DNA of 64,000 bases from Bilabrum cf. latius (taxonomy: Eukaryota > Bigyra: Bicosoecida > Bigyra > Bicosoecida), in the NCBI GenBank assembly GCA_965178125.1, contig OZ237744.1:1178001-1242000 (forward strand), written 5' to 3'. Positions 30,437 to 41,415 of this stretch are shown here, piece by piece; within the stretch, counting starts at the first letter, position 1; the number at the start of each line of letters is the position of its first letter. Below the pieces are notes generated by a model that worked only from the letters and a program-made list of their open reading frames with translations, was not told the DNA's origin and did no database searches. The translations under genes were made by a program, and so were the position numbers.

Positions 30437-33400
30437 TCACTACCCAGTGCGGGGCCGCTTGGCCGCTGGCTCGTCATCTTCACCGGTGAGGTCCACCACC
30501 CGTGTGGTGCTATGCGGCGGCGGGGCGACCGCCTGCCCAGGCACAGCCCCCATGGCATTTCCATCACTCCCCACAGCACGCGCTTCACCCTAGTGCACAC
30601 CTGCGGGCTGGACGGAGCTCCCACCGTCCGCTGCGGCAGCCGGTGCTAGTGGGAGCTACGCGACTGGCACGCCTCCGACGACTCCCGTTGCAACGGGCAC
30701 AGGCAGCCCCTACCCCTGCCCCCGCCCCTCCTGCTCGAGCGCTTGGATGGGCCTCTTGCTCCCGATTGCCGCCCCGCCTGCACCAGCACCAGTACCCGCA
30801 CCCGCACCCGCATGCATTGGCAATCCTGCATCCCCAACACCAGCAGCAGCAGGTGCAGCCACTGCAGCGCCAGTCACGCCGGGCACGAGCGATGCCGCAG
30901 CCGCTTGCACCTATCCCTGCACCTGTCCCTGCACCTGCACCCCCAGTGCCTGCATGGCCACTGGAACCACACCCTGCACCTGCTGCACCTGCACACCCCC
31001 ACTGGCTTGCAACGCAGCAGCACCGGCCCCTGGGATAACCACCCCGGCCCCAGCCCCCGCCTGCCCATGCAGATGGGCCACTCCTGGCACCAGGCCAACC
31101 GCCGGGCCCGGGCCCCCTGCGACAGAGCCAGGCACCGGGGTACCTGGCGTGACCGGCACAAACCCATGCCCGTTGGCCAAGCCAGCCGCCCCGGTGACTG
31201 CTGACCCGGTCCCACTGGTTGGCGCGCCTGCACCAACACCTGCACCTGACTGTGCAAGCGCCTGACCAGGCACGAGCCCGTGCACTGCCCCTGCCACAAG
31301 CCCGTGATGCTGCGGCTGCACCTGCAGCTGGGGCTGAAGTCCCTGGGTCGGAGCACCCTGCAGCTGAGGCGGCTGTGTGCCGTACGGCCCGCCCTGCTGC
31401 ACGGCCGGCATAGGCATTACGCCCTGCGGGGCCGGCTGCGGCTGGCTGGCGGAAGGGTAGGCCACAGCCTGCGCCTGGACCTGCGCTAGCGAGGCTGAGC
31501 CGGGGAGCGCGCCTGAGCTGGCAGGCATCGACACCATATAGGTGCTAGGTGCACTCGCCTGGCCCTGGCCCTGGCCCTGTATGGGCACGGGCATGGATGA
31601 AGGGGGGAATGCCTGTGTGCCCTGTGCCATGGCATATCCATGTGGCTGTGCCTGCCCTGCCTGCCCTGCCTGCTACTGCTGCTACTGCTGCATCAATTGC
31701 TGCTGCTGTTGCTGCTGCATCATGGCTCCCACCCTTTGCGCGGTGAGCATGAGTGCCTGCTTACCAGCGAGCGCGATGGTCTGAGAAGGCGCCCCACTGC
31801 GAGCTGCCTTGAGCGAGACCTGGTAGCACGCCTGCAGGCATGCCTCCCTCTGCACGGGAGGCATGCGGATCACCTCCTTCTTCTTCGCGTACTCGTCCGT
31901 CACCGCCTTGGCGATGCGCTGGGCCACTGCGTCGGTCACCACCAAGGGCTGGGTGGAGGAGATAGTCCCAGAGGACGCAACAGCACCGGCGCTGCCAGGG
32001 ACGCTGGCACCTGCAGTCCCGCCGGGCAGCATGGCTCGGGCCCCTGGACTGACCCCCGCTCCCGGTATACCCACGGGGATGGCGGGGTGGACCCCAAGTC
32101 GGGGGCCACTCCCGGGGATCATGACCCCGGGGGGCGCCCCCGGTAGAGCTCCCGCCCCCACCACGGGGAACCGCCCCGCACCCGCGTGCCCCGCCCGATG
32201 CAGCGGCGAGCCTTGCCCCACGGAGCCGAACCCTGCACGCAGCCCGACCCCAGGAGCCCCCCCCACGCCCAGCTGCGAGCCCACGCCCAGCCCCAGGCTG
32301 AACCCGTACCCCGACTGCCCCTAGGGCGCGTATCTCGAGAGGTCTCTCACCCGCAGAGAGGTGCAGAACCTGCGGTTGATCTCGCTCGCGGCGATGGGTG
32401 CCTCGTCCACCAGCAGGGCAGAAATGTCCCGGGGGTCCAGCGAGTCCACGCCGCGCATGCGCCGCAGCACCTGCAGCAGCGATGCGAATCGGCCCTGGCT
32501 GCGAGAAGCTGCCTCGAGCTCTTCAACGGGGGCCACAGCACCCGTCACCGGGACGTGCTTCTTCCCCCCGGCGGTCGTGTTGGCCGGGCATCGCGCCGAC
32601 AGGAGCTTGTCAGCGTGCGTCTTGTCGTAGGGCTGCGGGCCCTCGTCCTTTTTGGCTCCGGATCGCTTGCGCTTCCAACCGTTGCGGTGCAGCGCGGTGA
32701 ACGCCAGCAGCGCCGCCACGTTGCGGAGGAACATGAACGGGGTCAGGCTGCTCATGGCCTCCCTCGCCCTCTTCTCGATCTCGAAGTGCTGCACCGCGGG
32801 GTGAAGGTCGGACAGCCGGCCAAGGGTGCCCACCTCGCCGAGGGCCGCGCGCGACACCGCACCCGAAGTGGCACCAGCACTGCTGGCGGGCCCCACGCTA
32901 CCAGTAGTCCCTGCGCCCGCGATCGCCCCTGGCGCGCCTCCGCCTCCGACTACTCCAGGTGCTAAAGGCCCGGACCCCCCGCCCACGCTGCCGCCGATGC
33001 TGCTGCTGCTGCTCCCGCTCCCACCCGCGCCAGGCGCACCCGAGCCGTTGCTGGACCCAGCAAGCCCCCTGCCCCTAACCCCTCCCGCACCCACCACCGA
33101 CTGCCCCCGGGCCCGCCCCCCCCGTCCAAGCCCCCCAGAGGCATCCCTGCTGGCCCGGCCCGTGCTCAGCGCAGGCGCCCCCGGCATGTCCCCCGCGCTG
33201 ACCGCCGCGTGCACCGCCAGCGACAGGATCGTCCTTCGCTCGTGACCCCCAGCCCTGACGCACTCCTTGGAGTCAGAAGGGAGTGCTCTCAGGAAGGCCA
33301 GCAGCACGTCCAGTCCCGAGAGGAACCGCTTCAATGCCAGGCGCAGCGCGGGCGGGTCCGTGCGATGCGGCAGCCTCAGGGCTTCCTCCATGTAGGCGTG

Positions 33401-35758
33401 CAGGGGCAGCGTGTAGGGGCTCTGTGCGGCACAGTCATGGTGCACCATGAGCCAGTCGGGCATGCGGAGCGAGCCCAGCAGCTGGCTGCGCCTCCTCCTG
33501 TCGATGGGACGCACGGGCGGGACGTAGAGCGCGGCCGATTCGGGTGATACGAAGTCTTTGTCTTTCCTCCTGGCGTCCTTTTCCCGCTGTCTCTTCTTGC
33601 GGGCCTCCTCTTGAGGACCGCTGGCCTGGCTGGATGCGGCGGCGATGGCCTTGCTGGACGGGGGCTTGTGCCTCGTGGAGTGGGGCTTGCTTGGGCTCTC
33701 CGATCCAGAGGGCCCCGCCACGCCACTTGTGGCCATCGAAGAAGAGGAGGATGAGGAGGAGGAGGAGGAATGCCCCACTGCAGGGGTGGAGAGTGCTGTG
33801 GCGGACGATGCTTTCCCATCGCCGCCGCTGTCAGTGCCACCGCCGTGCGAGTGCCCGTCGCTCTTCGGGGTGGAGCCCCCTTCCCCCCCTGTGCTAGCCC
33901 CTCCCAGACTCATCTTGCGGCGCCCCGCCTCCTCCCTCCTTGCATCTGCAGCCTCTTGTTCCCTGACTCTCGGCCACTCCCCGAAGCAGTCCGAGGGGGG
34001 CTCCTCCGTCACTCGCGCGCTGATCCACGCAGCGTCCACGATCCCGCGCCCCGCGCACTTGAGGATGTAGAACACCGGGCCCACGCCGCGGGCGCACGGC
34101 AGCAGCAGTTGCTTCTTGCCCGAAGCGGGCATGGAGTGAAGCGAGCAGCACAGCATCTGAAATGCCTCGCGCTGGCGTCTCCGGAGCCCTCGCAGCATGA
34201 GTGCCAGCTGCCTGCGCGCCGCAGTGCGCGCATCCTCCTGCATAGCGTGCGCGTGCTGCACCTTGGGCAGGCTCGATCCAGGCTTCGAAGCTGGGACAAG
34301 CGTATTGGCTGCAGAAGCTCCATGTTTCAACAAGCCGCTGCTGCCCATGGAGGATGCAGAGCCAGAGCCAGAGCCAGCACCAGCACCAGCACCAGCACCA
34401 GCACCAGCACCAGCACCAGCACCAGCACCAGCGCCAGCACCAGCACCAGCACCAGCACCGGCACCAGCACCGGCACCGGCTGCGGGCCCCTGTACCGAGA
34501 GCTGGCTCGCTTCCGTGCTGGAGGACGGTACTGAGCCCGAGGAGGAGGCTGCGGGTGCTATGGCAGCTGTGCTTGTAGCAGAACTGCTAGCTGTGCTCTG
34601 CTGCGATGATCCCGGCATCGGCGCGGAGACCGTGGCCTCCATCGGAGCCGACGCAGGTGCGGCTGAGAGCGGTTTGGGCGCTCTAGACCCAGGCGTTGAT
34701 CCCTGCTTCATCCCGTTGCGAAACTTGTCGGCAGTCTACTAGCTTGAAGCGGGTGGCTAGGGTGGTAAGGTGAGCTCGCCTAGCTCCAGCTCATCCTCGG
34801 CCGGGTCCCAGTCGGGAAGGTTACCAAAAAGACCATGAAACAGCTGCTCTTGCGATCGCTACGTCACAGTTCGGCTGCACATAACTTCTGCAGCCTCATA
34901 CTATTGCGTTCGAGGGTGAGGCCTCGGTCGAAGAGACCAAACTCCCTTAAACAGAGCAGAGCCGCAGGACAGAAGCGCCGCAGTTGACAGTGACATCTCG
35001 TTGTCATCTCCATCCACCGTACCGAATCCCCAGTGCCCATTCTGCTCAAACAGTAGAAACTGCTCCAGATCTGCAAGAGTTCTTGCATGGTCCTTTGCCC
35101 CCTCGTCGATCAGGGCGTGATTCCTAGGCAAAAATAGTAGGTGGAGCATGTGCGCCCAACCTCGGCACGCACAGTGCAGCACCAAGTGACCATCTACGAG
35201 CGGGAGCTCTTCCAAGTGCTACACAGTACCATTTGAAGCTACCACTAGCTGTGCTTCGGGTAGCTTGACTCCGTTTGGCTTCGCAGATGCCGACGACCTG
35301 GCTCGATCCGGCACTGCGTTGCGAGCAGCTGCTACTTCCATTGCGTGCCTCTGATACGATTCCCATTCCGACTTGGCCTATCTAGAGAGCCCAAACGTGC
35401 GTTTGAAAGGAACGGGTGCCCTAGCTTGAAATGTTGGGGAGCGCATCGCGTCGTCCAAGGCACGCAGAAGACCAGTGTGGCCCCCACCGTGCGTAGCCTA
35501 AAACTTCTTAAATGCTGCTACAGCCTCTTCCTCGGTCGAGTCAGGGCGGCTAAGTAGCTCTAATAATTCTCTCGAAAGGGGTCCAATCGGAAGGTCTCCT
35601 GCTGTTGCATCTGATCGCGTGACAACAGACCTTCTACTACTGTGGCGGTCTAGTATGCTTACGCTGCCGGATTTGCCGGCACCTACGCCAATAGATGCAT
35701 TGCTGGGGCTACTGAAGCTTTTTGATTTATCTCTACCTTGTCTAGCTGCTGTTTCCAT
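30437..35758 (-). CDS. large single-exon Gln/Gly/Ser-rich nuclear protein with C-terminal SIM and NLS
   Basis: One uninterrupted frame of 1773 residues from ATG 35756-35758 to TGA 30437-30439, open only when 16 TAG codons are sense (35498, 35378, 35219, 34901, 34859, 34757, 34739, 34736, 32321, 31682, 31673, 30911, 30710, 30656, 30590, 30440). Residues ~50-290 and ~590-1150 contain helical, well-conserved-looking blocks separated by Ser/Gly/Ala-rich linkers. There is an Ala-Gly tract (~427-465), a polyGln tract (~1343-1365) in which two TAGs alternate with CAG, and a Gln/Pro/Gly-rich tail. The end, VVDLTGEDDE followed by AAKRPR, fits a SUMO-interacting motif plus a basic nuclear signal. Overall it resembles a transcription or chromatin co-regulator, but I recognise no named family. 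Confidence 0.78.
34366..34479. repeat. (GCACCA)n hexanucleotide tract in the nuclear protein gene
   Basis: Roughly 17 GCACCA-type units with a few substitutions. On the minus strand, in frame, they code for an Ala-Gly run flanked by a Gly-Ser run. Confidence 0.9.
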
Positions 35759-36030
35759 GCTGTGGATTCGCTGCGATTGCCGCGTGTGAAAGCTGGATTT
35801 GGCGGGTGCCGCAGTCCAGAATGACGATGGATGTTGCCGAGGCATGGGGGGCGGTGAAGGCAGGGCACGTGATGGAAGGAAAGGGTGCACGCGGGACAGG
35901 AACCAGCACAGAGCAAACAAGTACTTCCAACCTGGTATATCGAGTAAGCATACAGAGGCTAGCGACATCCACCGGCCCCGGCAGTCTAGGCACGAGGCCG
36001 GCAGCTTCCGGCCCTTCTGCAGCGAATCGG

Positions 36031-38474
36031 TCATTTCTCCACCACCATAGCCACCAGCTGCGAGATCCTCGCCTCATTCGCGTGCACCTGCGCCCTCCTC
36101 GCCGCGATCTTGGCCTGCATCTCCCTCCCCTGGTCCTCAGCCTCCCTCAGCTTGGCCTGCAGCGGCTGCAGCTCGGCCTCGGTCTCACGGGCCTCCTGCG
36201 CCAGCTCGCCCTGCCTCCTCCGGTGCTCCTCCCGCCAGCTCCCAAGCTCCACGCGCATCTCGTCCATGGCCTCCCGCGCGAATGCGATGCTCTTACCCAG
36301 CGGATTGGCAGCCCGGCACAGGCTCTGGATCGCTGCCTAGAGCTCCTCCGTCGACAGGCTCGCCCCACCCGGGCCCCCCGCGCCGGCCTTGCCCAGCCTC
36401 CGCAAGCGGATGCCCCCTCCCGCGCCCTGCTCCTCCTGTTCCTCCTTGCTCTCCCCTGCGCCCGATCTCGCCACCGATCCCCCCCGCATCTGCAAGATGT
36501 CCCGCGTGTGCCGCCCCCGCCCAGCGCCCTCCAGCGCGCCCGACCCCGACCCCGCGCCGCCTCCCGCCTCTTCTTCCTCCCCGCTGTCATCCGCGTCCCC
36601 TTCCTGCATCAGCCACGCGGCTGGGTCCTGCCCCTCGCCGCCCCCCTGACCTGGGCCCGCCTCCGAGGTTGCAACCGAGGGCTTCTCCACGCGCGGGGGC
36701 CGTCGACGCGCCGTGGCGGGGCGCTGCAGGGAAGCCCGCACGGGAGGTGCGGACGAACCCATCCCCGGGCCCCCGCCGCTGCCCCCCGCATCGTCCGCCC
36801 CATCGCCGCCCATGCCCCCCTGCATCCCGGGCTCCAGGTCGAGACCCAGCGCGGCCGCACCCGGTGCACGCAGCGGCTCCCTGCCGCTCGCTGCCGGTGC
36901 CGGTGCTGGTGCTGGGGCTGGGGCTGGTGCTGGGGCTGGGGCTGGGGCTGGTGCTGGGGCCGGTGCAGGCGCATGTGCGGGCGAGGCTGCCCCTCCACCA
37001 GCGGGCCCCGGTGCCGCCAGCTGCCTCGCGTGCCTCCCTTCAGGGTCTGCGCCCTCCCCCCCTAGGACCCTTTGTACCGCCTCGGTCTGGTGCCCCATGG
37101 AAGCCGCGATGCCGGCCAGCTGCAGGAGCTGGTTGGTGAGCTCGCTGTCCTTGCCCGCCGCGATACGGGCGGGCTTTGCCTCCGGAAACGTGTTGAGGGC
37201 GATGCCCACCGCGTCCACCAGTTTCTGCAGGTAGGCCAGCTTGTCGGCCTTCTCCTTGACGGCCTTGCCGTTGAGCTCGGGGCCCTGGTACAGGCCTTCC
37301 AGAAAGCCCGTGGCGGCAGTCAGGTTGGTGACAATGTCGTGAACAAATCGGAAGGGCGGTTTTCCCAGCAACTTGTCGCTGAGCTTGGGTCGGCTGATCT
37401 GAGGAGACAGGACCGCACGGGTCTGCTCGAAGCTGCCATCCGCCCCGAATGCCTGCAAGGTGAGAGAGGGGGAGAGGTAAAATTGGATACGGGGTGAAGG
37501 GATGTGGTTTGAGGAGGCGGAGTAGGCAGACAGCCAATTCTCGCAGAAGAGGTGGTATCTTCCAGCATCCCAGTCCCAGCTACGTGGCATTAAAACCGTC
37601 ACAGGTATAGGCCGGCGTATCGATTTTTAAATTAAACTAACGTGAGGAGGTGTGAAGCCGGAGTGCCAGCCGTCAGGGAGAGGAACCACTGCCTGGGGCA
37701 TGGCGGCCTGGCCCGACGGGGTCGGTGTATGGTCTGCAGGAGGGGCGGGTGCTGGTGCGGGCGCCTGGGCCGCCGCCTCCTGCTCTCTGCGTCGTTGCTC
37801 CTCCTCCTCCTGCTGCTGCTGCTGTTCCCTGGCGAGTGCCGCCTCTCGCTCCCTATTCGCTCGTTCCTGCGCCTCTCGCTCGGCAGCTGCCCGCTGCTCC
37901 CTCTCCCTCTCCTCCCGCTCCGCTTGCTCGTCGGCGGCCGCCCTGCCCCCTTGCGCCTGGTCCCCGCCCTGCTGCATGCGCTACCCGATTCTTGCGATTG
38001 CCTGCGACATCGAGCTTTCAGGCTAGATTGAATCATCCCATCTAGCGAATTCAGTGTATTCCAAGCATACGGGCGAGCAGCGAGCATGGCGGCATAGCAT
38101 GGATCTGACTGTCAACCGGCGATTGCTAGCACATCACCACTCACCAGGAGCATTCGCAATGTGTTTTCTACCTATGATCCCGCCAGCAATTTGTTGGGTC
38201 GTACCTGCACTGGTTCGCCCTGCTCCTCCAGATAGCCCAGAAGTTTCTCGACGTACTGTGTCTTCAGCGCTTTGTCTTTCATCGCCTTGCCGTCCAACTC
38301 GATGCCTTCGTACAATCCAGCAGCAAATCCGGTTGCTGCCGTCATATTACTAACAATGTCATGAATGAATCGAAACGGAGGCTTCGAGAGCAGCTTTGTC
38401 GAAAGCTTTGGCTTTCGGAAAAATGGCTGAAGCTGCTGCTGCACCTCAGGGGCAAGCTCGTCGAATGTTGACAT
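36031..38474 (-). CDS. IFT54: IFT54 / TRAF3IP1 homologue with duplicated N-terminal CH-like domain
   Basis: Three exons in phase 0 (38145-38474, 37642-38001, 36031-37452) give 703 residues; introns are 38002-38144 (GTGAGT...CGCAG) and 37453-37641 (GTTAGT...TTGCAG). IFT54 is an IFT-B subunit of cilia and flagella. Residues 1-~110 match its N-terminal domain (LSTKLLSKPPFRFIHDIV). A charged linker follows, then at ~231-340 a second copy (LSDKLLGKPPFRFVHDIV). Residues ~600-703 are the conserved C-terminal coiled coil (IQSLCRAANPLGKSI) that binds IFT20 in other species. TAGs at 38172, 37981 and 36337 are read as Gln; the first lies in the conserved stretch LLAGSQVENT. Alternatively there are two adjacent genes, with the second starting near 37600. 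Confidence 0.85.
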
Positions 38475-38637
38475 GTCACGCCTTTCAAACGTATAAAACA
38501 ATCCAGTGTGTATCGGTTTGACAGAACAAAGGATTTAATTCGACGCGTAGTAGAGTAAACAGAGGCGTGCGTAAACCGCCCGATAGCGGTTGCAACTGCT
38601 TCGAATCCGTTGGAGCATCTCAGTAACACCTGAATTG
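38475..38637. promoter_or_regulatory. 163-bp bidirectional promoter between IFT54 and APC10
   Basis: The two start codons face away from each other 163 bp apart. The stretch is moderately AT-rich. No ciliary X-box or cell-cycle element could be assigned by eye. Confidence 0.4.
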
Positions 38638-39470
38638 ATGGCAGCAGCCGGTAGTGCTGGCTCTGAACGCAGCGACATCGACCATCATAGTGATTCAGAG
38701 CGCACAGTGGCCTCAGATGACCCAGGTAGTTCTGGAGAAGATACCGAAGCAGATGATGAGGAGGAGGAAGAAATAGATCCGATGGGGGTCTCATTGACCG
38801 GGGGAGCTGCCCCTGATGTATCACACCCATGCTCTGACAGATTAATGGTAATTAATGACAAAGCTGAGTGGGTACTTTCGGGTGCCAAGCCAGGTAATGG
38901 GATCGAGTGCCTTCTCGACGGCGATGTGAGGACTTGCTCGGCTCCTTTGGCTTTCAGTAAGGTGCTACAGTGATTCCAATCGCCTCCAAGTTCTCGCTCT
39001 GAACCTTGCAGTTGGAAACATATTGGCAATCGGACGGTGGCGGAATCCCGCACACGATCACGGTGCGATTCTACCAGCGAGAGACTGTGCTCGGCGTGGC
39101 GCTGTACGTAGATTTTACCAAGGACGACTCGTACACTCCAAAATTTGTTTCCTTCTTGGCTGGTCACCTCCCTTTCAACATGCGCGTGATCCGCGACGTC
39201 GAGCTGACCGAGCCCGTTGGCTGGGTGTGGGTGCCGCTCGGCGAGATGAGCAAGGACCGCGGGGGGTTCGTCAAGCCCCTGCGCCCGCATACCATGCAGA
39301 TCCAGATCAAGTCAATGCACGCCGGCGGGAGGGACACCCACCTGCGGCAGGTGTGCCTGTTCGGGCCGCGACCGGTCCGGCTGGAGCTCCCCGGCAGCGG
39401 AGGTGGGGACGGCTTGCTGGGCGGGGCGCCCCTCTCTGCCTCCATGGGCGCGGGGCTGGTCCTCAGGTGA
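38638..39470 (+). CDS. APC10: anaphase-promoting complex subunit 10 (DOC domain)
   Basis: Exons 38638-38925 and 39012-39470 with an 86-nt intron (GTGAGG...TTGCAG) give 248 residues. An acidic Ser-rich N-terminal extension (~65 residues) precedes the DOC/APC10 beta-sandwich. Key matches are WVLSGAKPGNGIECLLDGD joined by splicing to LETYWQSDGG, then DFTKDDSYTPK, ELTEPVGWVWVPL and GRDTHLRQVCLF. APC10 helps present D-box substrates to the APC/C ubiquitin ligase, in the nucleus and cytoplasm. There is no TAG in the gene. It ends in tandem in-frame TGA TGA. A short Gly-rich C-terminal tail is present; an Ile-Arg tail as in some orthologues is not seen (it ends Leu-Arg). Confidence 0.95.
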
Positions 39471-40064
39471 TGATCAGATGCATGATGGGAGGATGTTGCC
39501 AAAGGACACGAGCACATCCTGGGCATTCTACACGCCCGGTGCGCAGGCATCATGATCTCAGTGCACGGCACAAGCTATGGATAAAATGGCTCACATGTCG
39601 CTCAAGGCAGTCGGGGCGCACCCTGTATGCGACGACCCGAAGGTTGTCGGCCTCACGGAGGTGTTTCTGCCAGTGCCAAGGGGGGAGGTGTTTCTGCCGG
39701 TGCCAAGGGGGGAGGTGTTTCTGCCGGTGCCAAGGGGGGAGGTGTTTCTGCCGGTGCCAAGGGGGGAGGTGTTTCTGCCGGTGCCAAGGGGGGAAGGCTG
39801 GTCGAACTCGCGGGGGGCGCGCAGTCGCGCGGGTGGGTTGAGCTGGCAGGTGCGGGCGGTGGCCTGGTTGAGTTGGATGCGTTGCAGGCCGCGAGGTGGT
39901 GGGTGGGCTTGGTGAGTGTGCGAGGCTTGTGGAGGAGGTGAGGGTGACTGCAGGCAGCAGCGGTGTGTAAGACAGGGGTGATGCAGCGAGGTGGTGAGTG
40001 GGTGGCAGGAGAGCAAGCATAAGCATTGCTACACTCGAAACGATGCTGGTTCGGTGGCAGTGCT
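39471..40064. other. convergent intergenic region with a minisatellite
   Basis: 594 bp between the APC10 and dienoyl-CoA reductase stop codons. It contains the 27-bp repeat at 39657-39796. Overlapping open frames in both strands come from that repeat and show no family features. Confidence 0.5.
39657..39796. repeat. 27-bp minisatellite, five units
   Basis: The element gtgtttctgccggtgcc recurs at 39661, 39688, 39715, 39742 and 39769, an exact 27-bp step. The first unit differs by one base. It lies in the 3' intergenic space, so it is probably non-coding. Confidence 0.93.
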
Positions 40065-41162
40065 TCAGAGCTTAGCACGCTCCATGGGTCCCAGCTACGA
40101 AGCATCGAATGGCGGCTGCCTGCGCTCGGCGACCAAGGCACCCACACGCTGTGGCGGCTCACCGGCGAGGACTACACCGGATCCTCTCCCTCCAGACGCA
40201 CCGGAGCCATCGGAAGCTGATGCGCTCGAGCCGGGGCCAGCTGCAGCCGCAGAATCTCCCCGCCCCCCCTCCCCCTCCCCGTCCGCGGGCTCTCCCGCAT
40301 CCATGGCCGCCTCGATCGCGTCCGTGAGTCCTCCCATCCATGCGCCCCCGTCCACCACCAGCACGGTCCCAGTCACGTAGGCCGCCCCCTCGCCCACCAG
40401 GAAGAGCACCGCGTCGGCGATCTCGTGCTTCCTGCCGAACCGGCCCAGGGGGATGGTGCGTCGCTTGGCGGGTTCCAGAATGCGGTCAGGAAGGAAGCCG
40501 CCCAGCCTTCGGATGCCCTCCGTGTCATCGATCGGGCCAGGGGCCACGCAGTTGATGCGCACCCCGTCGGGGCCCCACTCCCGGGAGAGGTGCCTGCACA
40601 GCGCATCGATAGCGGCCTTCGCGGGGCCTGCGTGGGCCTGCAGGGGATCGCCTCGGTACGCTAGCGTTGCAGTAATGTTCACGATGCGGCCTCCATGCTC
40701 TCGCATCCACGCGAGGTAGGCGGCCCGGCAGGAATGGAAGGTGCCCACGAGGTCGATATCGATAACTGTCTTGAATGCCCTCGAGCTCATCTATGCGACT
40801 GGACACAAGAAATTGCCTGCAGCAGCGTTCACTAATACATCCAAGCGTCCAAACAGGCGAAGTGTTGACTGCATGGCCTTCTCTACTTCGCCATAGTCTC
40901 GGACGTCAACGAGCACTGCATCGGCCGATCCCCAGCCCTTGGATGAGCCTCCTGAGGCAAAGGACGACGCCTCGCCTCTCAAGTACTCCAGTGCTTTTCT
41001 CGCTCTTGCCTCACTTCTTCCTGACACGACTACGTTTGCACCGTGTGCCATGAGATCTCGCGCAATCTATAACCCGATACCTGATGTACCACCCGTGACC
41101 ATCGCTGTCTACCCAGCAAGGCAATCATGCTTGAAAACAGAACCTGTTCTTTTGCCTGGCAT
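40065..41162 (-). CDS. DECR2: peroxisomal 2,4-dienoyl-CoA reductase
   Basis: Single exon, 365 residues, ATG 41160-41162 to TGA 40065-40067. It is a short-chain dehydrogenase of the DECR2/SPS19 group: NADP-binding GGTSGIG, NAAAGNFLCP, FKTVIDIDLVGTF, and WGPDGVRINCVAPGPI. It reduces 2,4-dienoyl-CoA during beta-oxidation of polyunsaturated acyl chains. Four TAGs (41109, 41067, 40791, 40095) are read as Gln. The first gives LAGQTAMVTGG and the second GIGLQIA, both common SDR forms. Reading through the last TAG extends the protein by 12 residues to end in Ala-Lys-Leu, a PTS1 peroxisomal signal of the kind DECR2 proteins carry. A Gly/Ser-rich insertion precedes this end. Confidence 0.95.
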
Positions 41163-41415
41163 TCGTAGACCGCCGTGTTTGGTCGAGCAAGTGGCACGTT
41201 TTGACATTTTGATGGATCCAGCCTGGTGCACTGCACGCTACAGGCAGCCTCAGTCACTGGCATCAGGCCGGCAGCACTGCGCACTGCAAGCACTCATCCG
41301 TTGGCCGCCGGTGGCTGCGAGTCTCCAATCCATCGTGCAGCAAGCGACTTGGTCATACTATCAGCATCCTATGCAAAAAGCATGCAGAGCACGCGGAGTC
41401 TGCCCGTGCCACTCA

